Source of the DNA: Primulina eburnea | Lineage: Eukaryota; Streptophyta; Magnoliopsida; Lamiales; Gesneriaceae | DNA length: 64,000 nucleotides | Assembly: GCF_022965805.1 (NCBI RefSeq) | Contig: NC_133114.1 | Span: 10,250,261-10,314,260 of the forward strand | Direction: 5' to 3' | In this document: in pieces, positions 1 through 11,656 of the stretch | Position numbering within the stretch: position 1 is the stretch's first letter | How the letters are laid out: each line of letters begins with the position of its first letter | Position numbers and translations under genes: made by a program | The notes under the pieces: generated by a model | The model's database searches: none | The model's input: the letters and a program-made list of their open reading frames with translations, nothing else | Told to the model about the DNA's origin: nothing

Positions 1-470
1 TGAGAGAATCTCATTCTCTTTTAGATAACCCAAAAATTCAGAACTCAAGTATTCTCCATCTCGATCAGATCAAAATGTCTTAATACTTCTTTCTAGCTGT
101 TTTCCTACTTCAGATCTGAATTCTTTGAACCTTTCAAATGCTTCAAATTTGTGTTTCATAAACATAAACATAAGCATACCTCGAATGGTCATCAATAAGG
201 TTAACGAAGTAGGATTGCCCATATTTGTGCTAACACTTAGCGGGCCACAAACGTCTGTGTGGATCAAATCCAGTAAACCATGCACACATTCCACGTTTCC
301 ATCGAATGAATTCTTTGTCATTTTTCCTTTTAGACATGATTTACAAGTAGGTAGAGAATTTATGTCTGACAAGTCAAACACGCCTTCTCCCACTAGTTTG
401 TGCATCCTTCTTTGAGAAATGTGACATAGTCTAGCGTGTCATATTTGTGTGGGATTTGAATCATCTAACT
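1..470 (-). pseudogene. Copia GAG-pre-integrase / integrase fragment of element C
   Basis: The minus strand encodes a peptide with the copia pre-integrase/integrase signature. A histidine-rich stretch (HARLCHISQRRMHKL) leads to CKSCLKGKMTK, the zinc-finger cysteines, then to LIHTDVCGPL, which holds the first catalytic aspartate of the DDE core. A frameshift follows near 190. The later text around 60-90 resembles the segment before the second aspartate (TFRSDRDGEYLS). Integrase would insert the cDNA copy into host DNA. The gene is cut by the window edge and not functional as it stands. Its presence matters because A and B have lost this region. Confidence 0.8.
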
Positions 471-671
471 TTCTTTTGTTTGTTGTTGAAATCATGTTTA
501 TTTGGACATTCACTTATCATTTCCAGAACATTTCTGGCACATATAATTTCTTATGTCCGGACTTCTTGCAGTGAAATAAAAATGTTCTTACTTATCTGGC
601 TTTGTAGGCCTTTTAAAGTTTTCTTCTTATTGTGTTTGTTTTTCTGGTGAGGGGCAGAACATTTCTTTCCC

Positions 672-1245
672 TTACCTTGTGGACCATTTTTCGCCTGACG
701 AGAGGCCCATTAGAAAAACAACAATTCCCTGTTTTATGGTGATCTCATAAGTTATAAGCATATTGATTAACTCTTCAAGGCTATCATTTGTCTTATTCAA
801 ATTGAAGTTCACCATAACCCCGTCAAATGAGGATGAGAAAGACAAAAAATTGATATTATCTAGTAACTCGTTAGAAATCATATATTCCAGGCCACCACAT
901 TCTCACTAAGCCCAGTCATATGTACACCACGCTCATGGGCCAAAGTCCTGTCTTGCATGCGTGTAGTCGCGAGCTCCTTGAAAGTGGTGTGCATAGTTTC
1001 ATGCACCATGCAACTCTTGCACGTGCATTCGAATGTCAGCAGCATTCAAAATTTTCCCAAACTGTCCCTACAGTTCATTTGACATAGAAGCAAGCATGTT
1101 ACACTTTAGCTTGCATACTATGGTCCTACCATCTTGCATGCTTTGTCAGTTCAGCATGACTGACAATAGTTTTTATGTCATTTTCTCCGAATTCAGAACA
1201 ATTTTCTCAACCAGTCTTGAAAATTAGATTCGATTAGCTTGTTGA
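672..1245 (-). pseudogene. Copia gag (UBN2-type capsid) remnant of element C
   Basis: The minus-strand translation contains FSSSFDGVMVNFNLNK and SLEELINMLITYE. This aligns with the intact capsid of element B (LPSSFDPFVVNFNMNK, TLEELVNMLVTFE). Upstream, AADIRMHVQEL matches the B segment AADIHLHLKEH with stops and frameshifts between. The zinc-knuckle region expected at about 540-670 is too decayed to recognise. Gag would form the virus-like particle. This copy is dead. Confidence 0.75.
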
Positions 1246-2520
1246 TAATAAAAAATAGATTAAGTGAAGAAATCGAAAATATACTGATACGGAAACAGAA
1301 TAATGGTTGCTGATAGTTTTAAAATAATTCTAAGATATAAAATATGAATTTTATTTTATAAATCTCTCCCCCACTATTTTGACATTTCCATCACCCTCTG
1401 ATGATAAATAGAAATCACATTTCCTTATTGGCACGTAGACTCCAATTAGCCAATTATAATCCCTAATAATATCAGCCAATTATAATTTCTAAAAGGTAAA
1501 ATCCAATAGCATCCCTATGCAACCTCCGCGTGTTTTGCCTCACGTTTAATAAAGACCCAATAATATGACGCCGTTTATTTTCACGTGTCAAACCAACCCA
1601 TCAATATTGAATTGTAGTGGACGGTCGACATGAGTTCCCCAATAATATGAGTCGAAGTCATTGGGGTTCCAATCAATTCACATCATATGTCCGGTGGAAG
1701 TCACAGCTTTCCGGCGTCCAGGCCTCCCCAATAATATGAGCCAGACACTGTCCGCGGGTAGCTATCAACATGCAACCACGGTTGATGGAAGGCAAGGAAA
1801 AATTAAACTCTTTTAATTTTTAATTTTTCGATTTGATATAAATTTTGAATCATATTCAAAATGAGGGATTTTAATTTTAAAATTGTCTCATCATTTTAAT
1901 TTAAAATCTCGTGCCATGTTTGTATGTTTGTCGGATTCATGCAACAATATTATTTAATAATATACATACATGCATACTACTATATATCACATATATATCA
2001 TAATATGACATTCAACAATAAATAAGGATGATCAATCGCCAACATTATTAGATCCATGTGAGCCATACATAGATCCAGGTCCAAAACCTAGGTGAATGCA
2101 AGGATGCAAAATAATTCAAGCTCATTATCCAGAACGGTTCCCGAGACACTTCCGGGCAGCCGCCCACACTGCCCGCGCATTGCCCGAACGTTTCGGGCAG
2201 TCGCAGGCGAGCGGTGTGCGCCTGCGCGCACACCAGTAGCCCGCGTTGCGCAGGCCGCGCGCCCGTTGCGCAGACGTTCCGCGTAGCTCCTGCGCGCGCG
2301 CCGCGCTCACGCCGCGCACACGCTCCGTGCAGCTCCTGCCCACAGTGCTGCGGGCGCGGTCTTCCCGGAACAGTTCCAGGCAGATCCGAAAATAATTTTT
2401 TTGTTATTATTTCTTGAAAAATAAATTTTTATGGTGCATCAATTTTCTTAAAAATTTTCTTGTGTGGTTAGAAATAAATTATTCAAATTTTTTTAAAACC
2501 ATACGATTTAGAAAAACCTG
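1246..2520 (-). other. Untranslated leader of element C, including a GC-rich block
   Basis: This is non-coding sequence between PBS and gag. Most of it is AT-rich, but 2131-2395 is strongly GC-rich, full of GCGC and GGGCAG/CTGCCC words and CpGs. Short open frames here arise only from GC bias. A similar CTGCCC/GGGCAGC block occupies the same place in the leaders of A (14425-14530) and B (28215-28330). Segments near 1610-1780 contain the repeated phrase aataatatgag, which the A leader also has (cggctcatattattgggg). Confidence 0.6.
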
Positions 2521-2532
2521 GCTTTGATACCA
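2521..2532 (-). other. Primer binding site of element C
   Basis: The minus strand reads TGGTATCAAAGC, one base from the canonical initiator-tRNA-Met complement TGGTATCAGAGC. It lies 1 nt downstream of the LTR end, as expected for copia elements. Confidence 0.85.
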
Positions 2533-2533
2533 C

Positions 2534-4696
2534 TGTTGGATCTTGGTTTTCTCATGCCCAAACGCAGCGGAAGTTTTGAAATTTTTATTAAATTTTGACT
2601 TTCAAGATGTATTTGGACACTCGTATGGTTTTATAATCAAACATTCATAGGGCGTTAGAATTTTATACATTTGGTGATTAAATCACTTGACTCCAATTAA
2701 TTCGTTATAGGCGGATCTAGTTATTGATGAATCTCTACGAACTTTCTTCAAGGACTCCTTTCTTCTAATCAGGTCCACGACTAGATGATTTGTTCCTCTT
2801 CTAATTCGTACTAAAAAATTAGAAGAAGTTCTTATGTGGGAGATAGAATACTAAAAACCGGCACAACTCTGGAGTGGCAAAATTTTTCTTGTTTTTTAGA
2901 AGAGAATTTTCGAGAGCCCTTTTCTGAATTGCCGAAAATTTCTTGAAATCCAATCCAAAAGCTTTCGAATGATAATAATAAAGAAATATTAATATTTCTT
3001 TAATCACCATTTACTTAATTAATTTAATTAATTAAGTAAACTAAATATTTGGAGGATTATGGTTGTGATTCTCGAAAATCTCACAAAATGGAAATAGTGT
3101 GTTATGGAGGCTAGAGTTTTTGTCACTACTTAAACCAAGCCTCCATGACCTAATTACCATAATATTGTATTTGGACCCTTTTAATTAACATTAATGGGCT
3201 TTATTAATTAATTAGACTAGTCCAACTAGTTTAATTAATTATTCAAAGTCCATTAAGAACTTTAATTATTTAGTATGTTGGACTTGTACTCCTACAAGCT
3301 CATTAAACATACTTCCCACCATATTTAATTTAATGTTTAATAAACTCAAATTTTGAGTTTAATAACTTAAATTCATTATAAATTCAACATTTGAATTTAA
3401 TATTTAAATTATAAATTCAACTCCTTGAATTTATCACCTCCAAAATTTAATATTTAATAAACCCAACTTTTGAGTTTAACAAATTAAATTCTCAAATTTT
3501 ATAAACTCGACTCCTTGAATTTATTCTTTCAAAATTTAATTAGCATAAATTCAACTTCTAGAATTTACTATATAATATAAATTCAACTTCTTGAATTTAT
3601 TCTCTCAACAAGAAAAAACGATCCAGTTTTTGTGTGACCCTCAATGGTTCAGGGATATAGCTAGCTGTTGGTTCACAACTCTTTGTGATTCAGGACATAA
3701 TACTTTATTCGGGCTTACCTTAGTTAGCCCTATTTTTTTCATCAACACCTTGATCAAGAATGTCAGAACTCATTTCTGATTGCACCCATCGGATCATGAT
3801 AAGAGCGTTTTGTAGCATCGCCCCATGATCCCCTAGGTATCACTGATAGTGCCTGCAAGAACAAGTCGATTATGATTAACGTACAATACGGTCCCTTCAT
3901 CTCATATATCCTGATCGAATATGCAACCATTGGTTCATCGAGGGTTGCATATTAATTTGATAACTATGTGATAACTATAATAGTGGCATCACGTATGCTA
4001 TTGGAGAACTCTTTCTCCAACGTACATCTCATACTCTGGCCAGAGATTCCACGCACTATTATTTCATCAGACTACATAGGATATCCACACCAGAAGGTGA
4101 GAGGTGAATCCCCGACTACAATGCACTAGCTCCTATATGTGTCGCAACTGTACCCAATCTCGCCACCTGATGACTCTCCTGAAGCGTAAACGAATCAAAG
4201 CACAGCCCTATCATATAGAGCCTCAGTGTTGTCCCGGGTCGTAAGGACTAATAGTGTACAATCATAACCACATACTTATTCTCGATGAATGATAAACACT
4301 TGGAAAGTCCGATGGAGATTTGTTCGGTGTAATCATCATATGACTACCCATCTGCATGTTTGGACATCTCTATGCCTTTACCAAGAAACGCAGTACACAA
4401 CATCACAGATGCTAGTCTCGAGCTCAAGCGACCTTTATCCATATTTTAGACGGCTGAATCGACTAGGAACGAATTTAGATCATACAGTGTTTACAAACGA
4501 GTTTCAACATCGAATTACGATTCATTTTTATTAAAGTATAATCAAGATCTTTATCTATGTTTGATAACATGGGTATACAGATAAAGAAATAACGAACCAT
4601 GAAATAATTAATTATATTAAAATAAAGATTGTTTATTACAACTGAGTCAATAAAATTCCTAGCCAACAGTTAGCTTGTAGGGCATCTACTCTAACA
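2534..4696 (-). repeat. 5' LTR of element C (about 2163 bp)
   Basis: On the plus strand it runs from TGTTGGATCTTGG to ...CTACTCTAACA, that is TG...CA on the minus strand. It is bounded by the PBS on one side and by unrelated sequence on the other. Length and terminal words match the LTRs of B (2158 bp) and A. It carries the palindrome array listed separately. Confidence 0.85.
3335..3600. repeat. Array of short AT-rich palindromes in the C LTR
   Basis: About seven units of 19-24 bp follow one another. Each is nearly self-complementary with a 2-4 nt centre. Arms are of two kinds: AAATTCAA...TTGAATTT (near 3380, 3412, 3545, 3577) and AAACTCAA...TTGAGTTT (near 3343, 3458). Near 3500 a mixed unit has AAACTCGA paired with TTGAATTT. 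The A/B LTRs have an equivalent array with other arms (near 20735-20935). Confidence 0.7.
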
Positions 4697-5112
4697 GGAA
4701 AGGCCCTCGATGCATTATATCTGATCCATCCACTCTCATTAGACCTTAACTTTTAGGTATCAAGTGGAAAAATACCTTCCATACGGTGACATTTTCCGAG
4801 CTAATGGATATAATATATCCAAGTTTTGAATTTAATTAGAAAAATAACTTTTTTAGTTCATTTATAATTTGTTGCATTTTGGTTCTCGTTCGTCAGCATT
4901 CAAATTTTTAGTTTTGGTGTGATATTTTTTCGAATTTTTTAGTACAAAAAGGGAAGGAGATTCGAAACCTAGTCTAAAAACAAGGACAAAGACCGAGCCA
5001 TTAGCTCAGCCCCGCACCAGCCACCCACTCCCGAAAATTTTTATAAATGTGTTTTTTTTAAATATTAAATATTTATATACTCGTTTCCTATCATTAGGTT
5101 CATCCACTTAAA
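4697..5112. other. Unassigned AT-rich spacer between C and D
   Basis: No open frame, repeat or LTR boundary is recognisable. Because D is flanked by a target duplication, this stretch and 10308-10620 were probably contiguous before D inserted. It may be host intergenic DNA or an older decayed element. Confidence 0.4.
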
Positions 5113-5117
5113 TACTT

Positions 5118-6170
5118 TGTTGGAAACTAAATTTCAGTTATTTGACAAACTAAGCATCGAATTTATTGGACTAAATGATCAAGTAACCAGCTTCGCAAAT
5201 CAACTATCAGTTGCCTAACTGAAGATTAATGTGCATAATATTAAAGGCAACTGATACCAGCTAAACTGAATTTACAACTAACTGATCAGTTGAGCGAAAT
5301 AGAATTTTCAAGTCAACTGACTGATTAGTCGTAAACTAATCAGTCGAAATATTCAGTCGAGAGCACACAAGCTATTGCAACACGTCATCAGTTGAAAAGG
5401 ACATTCAACCGACAATATTACAAAGCAGACTGCAACTCGGAGTGGAATGCCGCATTTCAGAATCTACAATGTACGAATGTCAGAGAATATTGACGTGGCA
5501 ATCAACAGATATATGGATTCAAATTATATTTATTGTTACCATTGGAAGAGAAGCCTATAAATAGGTGAAGAGGGTGGCTGAAATATAGAATCAAGAATGA
5601 ACAACTATTCTATTCAAACTTGCTGTTACGCTGCTAAAATCACTACTTGTATTCAAATATCAAAAGCTCACTCTTATCAGATTTATCAGTAGCAATCAAG
5701 GCCACATTTACGAGCTTGTCAGCACTTTGAAATCTTTGATAGATTCATTCAGATGTGTTAAATTCAGTCACGCACTGTAAGTTTTTGTGAACTAAGAGTT
5801 TCAGTTTTGGCAGTGTTAAGTCCAAACTGAAGTGGGTCAGTACAACTCTTGTATTCGATCAATGTCTTTTAGTGAATATCATATCTTCTTGATAGAAGGG
5901 GTGACGTAGGAGTTATTCTATTCTCCGAACATCCAGAAACAAACCGTGTGCATTTTATTTCAGTTATTATTTTCAGTCAGTTATCTATCTCTCAGTCAGT
6001 TTACTTCTGCAACTGTTTTTTTCAGTTAAACTGATTGTTATCGATTGACGAGATACCGAGTGTCAGTATGTCACTAAACTGAACCCAATCTTTGAAAAAT
6101 ATATATAATCCGTGAGTGTTTATTCAACCCCCTCTTCTAAACACTTATCACCTTCTAACCGATCCTTTCA
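5118..6170 (+). repeat. 5' LTR of element D
   Basis: Runs from TGTTGGAAACT to ...CCGATCCTTTCA, followed by AA and the PBS. It has a plant-type TATA box near 5553 and many CAGTTG/CAACTG words (for example near 5207, 5250, 5286, 5314 and 5388). Confidence 0.8.
5553..5563 (+). promoter_or_regulatory. TATA box in the D 5' LTR
   Basis: The sequence CCTATAAATAG is a canonical plant TATA context. It lies about 430 bp into the LTR, plausibly marking the U3/R boundary. Confidence 0.6.
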
Positions 6171-6172
6171 AA

Positions 6173-6184
6173 TGGTATCAGAGC
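6173..6184 (+). other. Primer binding site of element D
   Basis: TGGTATCAGAGC, the exact initiator-tRNA-Met complement, two bases after the LTR end. Confidence 0.9.
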
Positions 6185-6283
6185 GGGTTGTTCTTGAAAG
6201 AACATCGAAATTGATTTTGATGTTTAAAATTCGAAAGTTTCAGATTTTTTTAAACATATATATGCAAAACTGAATTTTCACGC

Positions 6284-8332
6284 TGTTAGAGTAGGTGCAT
6301 GTCGAGCCAAGTGTTGGCCGAGTGTTCACAATGAAACTCTATACATAAACTGTCTTTATTTTAATAATATTTGAAATTATTGTTTTGGCACATCTTTATC
6401 TGTATACCCATGCTAGTTGCATAGATAAAGTCCTTGAATATACAAATAGTAGAAAGAATATGAGATGCTCATATGATGAGTATCATGAAACTCATATTTT
6501 GAATACTGTATATTCTAAACAGTTCCTAGTCGATTCAGCCGTCGCAAAGAAGGATATAGGCCGCTCGAGTTCGAGACTAGTATCTGCGATATGAGTACCA
6601 TGTTTCATTGGTATGGGACATTGTGATGTCCGAACATGCAGATAGGTGCTCCTTGTAGAGTGCAATGAACAACCCTCCAAAAAGGACTTTCCAAGTGGTT
6701 CTCACTTATCGAGTGGAAACGTCCTAGTTTATGGTTGTACACCATTAGTCCTTATGACCCGGGACAACAATTAGACTCTATGTGCTAGCATTACACTTTG
6801 ACTTGTTTACCTACTCTCAAGGGCTCATCGGGTGGCAAGGTTGGGTGTTTTGTCGAAACATATAGGATTCGATGCATTGTAGTCGGGGATTCATCGCTTA
6901 CCTTCGGGTATGAATATCCTATGTGATCTGATGTGATGTAGTTTGAAATCTCTGATCAGAGTATGGTGGTAATTAAGAAAGGGGTTTCTTAGATTACATC
7001 TTCGATGCAACTACGACATGACACATAGTATCGATTCATTGACAACTCTCGATATATCAATGGTTGTCGAATCGGTCGGGATATATGAGTTGAAGGGACC
7101 GTACTATACGCTAACCATAATTGAATGGTTCTTACAGACACTATCATTTGATACCTAGGGAATCATGTAAGCGATGCTGCTAGGCGTTTAACATGATTGG
7201 TTAGGTACTATCAGACTTGAGTTCTGACGTTCTTGTTATAAAGGAGTTGATAATTAAGAATGGCGCAATTGGGACATGCTCGAATAAGGACATGTTTAGT
7301 CCGAATCACATGGAGATGTGAACACACGGCTAGTTGTATCAATGAACCATTGAGGGCCACACAAGTACTAGCTTTATAGATCCCGTTGAGAAGTAAAAAA
7401 TAGTTCAATGTGTTGAACGGCTTATAAAGGAGTTTATAAGCGTAAGGAAAAATAGAAGTATGACTTCTATAAGGAGAATGTAACTTTTAATTTGAGGAAG
7501 TGTTCCTAAATTAAAAGTTGGCCAAACAAGTAATGTATTTGAAAATTGTGATTTTCATAAACATTATTATGGACTAAATTAAACTAATTCAAGTGTTGAA
7601 TTAATTAAACAGTTGCGGACCTAGTAGAGTCCAAATAATTAAATTAATTTAAGTGTTGAATTAATTAAACAACAATGGGCCTTGTAGAGTCCAATTAGAA
7701 ATAATTATTAAACTAGTGGACTTGAGTAATATCAAGTAAAGTTTAAATGGACTCAAATGTGTTTCAGACATTTAAATAAAAGTCCATGGGCCTTGTCATT
7801 GTTACAAGCCAAAATAAAATCGCATGCTTGGAAGGTGAAGGGTTGGAGACAACTTTTGAGTTAATGGCATGGCATGCACATGCAACGTTTTGCTTTTGCT
7901 TTTTCCACAACCAAGACAACTCATCATCCCTTCACTCCATAACCTTGTGGCCAAAATTTTGAGCAACATTCTCACAAATTTTTTTCTTCAATTGTTGAGG
8001 AAAGAAAACACTTCTCAAAAGAAAAATCCTCCTATTTTTCTAGTGCAAAATAAGAGGGGTTCTAGCTTGCAAGTGGTGGGCCTAATTTTGAAGCAAAGAG
8101 AGCTTGAAGATTGTCTTGCCATTCAAGAGCTTAGTTTTTAAAACTAAGTTGGAGCCATCATCAATCCTTTTGTGATTGATAGGTAAAATCTTCTTAAAAC
8201 ACCTTATGTATGACATTTCGTGTTTTTCGTATTTGCTACACATTATAGGATTAGGGTGATCGGTTTTTGCCTTGAAAAACAAATTTTGAAACTTCTGTTG
8301 CGCATTCGGGCACCTTAATCGATCCTCTTTCA
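6284..8332 (+). mobile_element. Solo LTR of the A/B copia family, nested in D
   Basis: Begins TGTTAGAGTAGGTGC and ends ...CGATCCTCTTTCA, the same termini as the LTRs of A and B, and is similar along its length (for example the tgtatacccatgctagttgc phrase near 6400). No internal region or second LTR is present. Flanks are CACGC (6279-6283) and CGCGC (8333-8337), a 5-bp duplication with one mismatch. It was left by recombination between two LTRs. Confidence 0.8.
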
Positions 8333-8337
8333 CGCGC

Positions 8338-8747
8338 AGCTTGCAGCGACAGTGGGAAAAATGACATATCTTCTTGCTCGAGTGTCCAAATGACAAACCG
8401 CTTTTTGCGTTGCAAACTAGACTCGTAGAGGATTACAAGGTATAAAATTTGCAGTCTAATTATGCCCGAGAAAATACAGTTTATTCGTTGAAAGCAGAGC
8501 ATATATGCAGCAGTAGAAAATGAGTCATGGAGAAAATTAGTTAGTTATCCCTCTTTTTTTATAATTTTCAAAATTTCAAAAATATAGGGGGAGGACTCAT
8601 TATAATTTTAATGAGTAGATTATTTTTAAATATTGAGGGGGTAAAATTTGTTTAAAATGTTTTGAAAATATGAATTTTTGATTCACACATAAAGGGAGAG
8701 AAATATGTTAGTTGAGTTGATTGTTTATCCAAGTTTTGTGATCATCA
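8338..8747 (+). other. Remaining internal region of element D
   Basis: About 410 bp of non-coding sequence up to the PPT. It includes two G-rich runs (gggggagg near 8587, gagggggt near 8635) that resemble extra polypurine tracts. No protein similarity was recognised. Confidence 0.4.
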
Positions 8748-8760
8748 AAAAGGGGGAGAT
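8748..8760 (+). other. Polypurine tract of element D
   Basis: AAAAAGGGGGAGA followed by T lies immediately before the 3' LTR start TGTTG at 8761. This is the usual plus-strand primer position. Confidence 0.8.
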
Positions 8761-10302
8761 TGTTGAAAATTTTCAAGTTCACAATCTTGATTTTGATGTT
8801 AACAAAACTATTTAGTGTGTTTCTAACATATTTTCTCAAGTGTGAAGTTGTTAACACAAGAAGCAAACTGAAATCGAATTCTGCACAAACTGAATTTCTG
8901 GCGAGTTTTGGTGTTTTAATGATATCTCATAGCTGGATGATCCAAATGACAATCTTCCAACTAGATTGATCAGAAAACTCAATTTGGAACAAGTCGTATT
9001 TCACGTCAGTTGGACAAATTCGGATGTTATCATGGTCTAACTGATCGCTGAATTACCGAACTAATTGCACGAAAACAGCAATCAGTTGGGTTTGAGCAGT
9101 TGCGGTATTGAGGTCATATCTCTAAGCTCAATTATCGAAATGAAGTGATTCAATATGTGTTGGAAAGGCAAGAGGATGATCTACAAATCATCTTCAGAAG
9201 TCAAAGTCTGAATCGAGGCTTAAGATGCTGATAAATGACGATGAAGTTACTGGTTCTGCACAAACTGAAATCAGCTTGGCTGATTTCAGCACACCAGCTG
9301 AAACTAAACCGAACCAGACCAGCTGAAGACCAGTTGAACCAGATCAGTTGAACTGAACCAACTGAACTAAACCAGACCAGTTGAACTGAACGACCAGTTG
9401 AGTTGACCAGAGTTGACCAGTCGGGAAAATGCCTAGCAAGACGAATTTGACCGTTGCAATTTCAGAAACAGTACAGAAACTTTCCAAACGGTCATATTCT
9501 TGTGTCTAACGTATATATCATTGTTGGGGCTTATTAATACAACATATTGAAGATCAAATAAGAGCTTTTGAAGTGGATTCAAAGCATGGGCAGTTAGCAT
9601 GAAGAAATCAGCTAGTTTAGTGCACATGCCCTTGTGTGAGGATACATTTGAGATGTACACTGTAAAGGATAAATTCCTCACATACACAATCACTCACACT
9701 TATACAAGAGAGTTGAACTTCAAAGATTAGTTGATTGTCTTGCACAAAGACAATAAACTCGTGTATATAGTCTTTGCACATGAGACATTAAACATATGCT
9801 GATTGTGAGGTACTGCCTACAATCTTGAGTACTAGGAGTTCAGTTTAGGCAGTGGGTAAGTCTTAGTTGAATGGGTTTGTACAAAGAGTTGTATAAATCA
9901 AAGTCTTCTAGTGAGTCCTTCACAAGAGGAACAAGGGGTGACGTAGGAGAATTTGAAGTCTTTGGACATCCATAAACAAATTCGTATCTATTTGTTTATT
10001 GCATTTTTATTTATCATTTTCATTGTTTTAAGGATGCATTGTTGAAGCATTTTTTGTGTTTTTCAAATACCAAAATATTGCATACAAGTGTTTGATAAAA
10101 TGCTTCAACTAAAATATTTTTACACATTCAACTTGCATATATTATAAATGGTTTACAAAATATTTAATCGGTTTCTACGAAGGATTATTTCGAGTATTTT
10201 CCGCTTGGTTTGAACATCAAACTCGATTTAATTCATCAGTGTTTAATATTTCAAGAACCGAACTATTGTAGCTCAACGGTAATCCCCCTAACCGATCCTA
10301 CA
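8761..10302 (+). repeat. 3' LTR of element D
   Basis: Runs from TGTTGAAAATTTTC to ...CCGATCCTACA and is followed by TACTT. It resembles the 5' LTR in layout (an actaggagttcagttt-type phrase, then ggggtgacgtaggag) but is diverged and about 490 bp longer. Part of the extra length is the CAGTTGA-rich array at 9290-9425. Confidence 0.8.
9290..9425 (+). repeat. CAGTTGAAC-rich short-repeat array in the D 3' LTR
   Basis: Degenerate 12-20 bp units built on accagttgaactgaacc are repeated head to tail. The core CAGTTG occurs at least four times here and elsewhere in this LTR. CAGTTG fits the CNGTTR consensus bound by plant MYB factors; any such role is inference. Confidence 0.6.
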
Positions 10303-10307
10303 TACTT

Positions 10308-10620
10308 AAAGAAATATATTCTATTAAATTACTCCTCAATAACAATTCTTTCATTTTTATAATAAGTCTACAAATAAGAATAATAAATAAATAAAATAAA
10401 ACGATACAAACACAAAATAAATCTTAAACCATTTTACACAATTATCCGATGTTTATCTCTCTTGTTTCCTAATCTATTCTCTCGTTTATGTTATCTTTAA
10501 ATTATTGTCTTCTAGCTTTTTAAGGTGCTAACTTTTAATTTTTTTAAAATATCTCAATTCAGTCTGAGCAATTTATTTCAAAACTAAAGTTTTATTTTTT
10601 AATGTACTTAATTTTTTTTT
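10308..10620. other. AT-rich spacer between D and E
   Basis: Very AT-rich with homopolymer T runs. No gene or repeat boundary was seen. It probably continues the pre-insertion sequence at 4697-5112. Confidence 0.4.
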
Positions 10621-11654
10621 TGATAGACTTAATTTAATTGCAGTGATAATAGTCAAAACCAGTAGATCTCGTTAAGTAAAACTAGAAGACTATATAAAAA
10701 CAGAAGATTGCTTATCGCCTTAACTAAGCAGTACTCTTCGAGTACTTCAGTTTAGAAAAACAGAAGCAGAACTTGACTCACTGATATGAACATAACTTAT
10801 CTTTGTTGTATTAAATGTTACCGTTACTTTATCAAGTACGAGTATTAAATGCTTCATTAATGCTGAACAAAGTCATTTAATACGCATTACCTATTTTAGT
10901 ATGTAACAAGACTGATTGTTCTGAAGCCTTTCTGCAGGAACTACTTTTAGCAATAAAGTTGTTTCTATCAGAAGTTAAAGAAGCAGTTTTGATTATAGAC
11001 GTTGGATTCAAGATATCTATATATATGGATCAAACCCATTTGAAGAACTATGCTGATAATTTTTATTATCTATCCAACGTTACATTGAGCAACCACGAAT
11101 AAATCGTTATCTTCCATGCTCAACTTACAGAAAAATAGTACACGCTTAACATCCTATATCTGATCTTTGAAGATCATTTTGTACAGCTGTTTCTTCACCT
11201 CTCTAGTAAAACGCCTTACAATATTCTTTTGAAGAAGATTCTGTAAACTGGAAAAGAGTCTTTTCCAGAACCTTGTCATATCGAATCATATTGTGTTGAG
11301 TTACTAAGAGTTTCAGTAGGTAAAGGATAAGTCCTGCTGAAGTGGGTGTGTACAAGTGTTGTACTGTAAAATCCAAAGTTTTTTAGTGATACCTTCTGGA
11401 AACAGAAGAAGGGGAGACGTAGAAGATTTTATCTTCGAACTTCCAGAAACAACTACTGTTCTTATGTCTACTGTTATTACTGTTTTCTCCCTTATCCATC
11501 GGATTGTTTCCGCAATTATTATTTTGATCTGCTGGACGTAATCTTGAACAAGAACAACTACAATCTCTAATAGGATTCTAGCACCCTTTGCAAAATCTAT
11601 CAGTAAAGGAAATAGTTTATCCACCCCCTCTAAACTCTTCATCGATCCCCAACA
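10621..11654 (+). repeat. 5' LTR of element E (left boundary approximate)
   Basis: Ends ...CGATCCCCAACA, then AG and the PBS. It shares a layout with the D LTRs: an 'ctaagagtttcagt' phrase followed by a 'gggagacgtagaag' block near 11411. A TATA-like ACTATATAAAA is at 10689-10699. The start was set at a TG following a T-run and may be off by tens of bases. Confidence 0.55.
10689..10699 (+). promoter_or_regulatory. TATA-like box in the E LTR
   Basis: ACTATATAAAA close to the inferred LTR start. Position and sequence fit a core promoter, but the LTR boundary is uncertain. Confidence 0.4.
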
Positions 11655-11656
11655 AG

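Larger units (their letters stand above)
1..4696 (-). mobile_element. Element C: Ty1/copia retrotransposon, 5' part only (pol runs off the window start)
   Basis: Read on the minus strand the order is 5' LTR (2534-4696), PBS (2521-2532), long leader, gag remnant and GAG-pre-integrase/integrase remnant, cut by the window edge. The LTR begins TGTTAGAGTAG on the minus strand like the LTRs of A and B, and the leader resembles theirs (a cccac-tgttttgacat block upstream of gag), so it belongs to the same broad family. Unlike A and B it still has integrase sequence. Reading frames are broken. The other end is outside the window, so no target duplication can be checked. Confidence 0.85.
5118..10302 (+). 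mobile_element. Element D: non-coding copia-type LTR element with a nested solo LTR
   Basis: 5' LTR 5118-6170, PBS 6173-6184, a short internal region, PPT ending at 8760, and 3' LTR 8761-10302. TACTT lies on both sides (5113-5117 and 10303-10307), a perfect 5-bp target duplication. Without the nested solo LTR (6284-8332) the internal region is only about 540 bp and encodes nothing, so D needs proteins in trans. Both LTRs start TGTTG and end CA, and both share a distinctive ggggtgacgtaggag phrase. They otherwise differ in length (1053 and 1542 bp) and sequence. Confidence 0.8.

Noticed and set aside
2048..2417. Arginine/alanine-rich open frames in the GC island
   Set aside because: Overlapping frames on both strands are open because of GC bias; no domain or conservation in A or B.
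4289..4666. Open frames inside the C LTR as host exons
   Set aside because: They fall within the LTR and correspond to the homologous segment of the A/B LTRs.
6173..6184. Primer sites as fragments of a tRNA-Met gene
   Set aside because: Only 12-13 bases match and they sit at LTR ends; no cloverleaf could be formed nearby.
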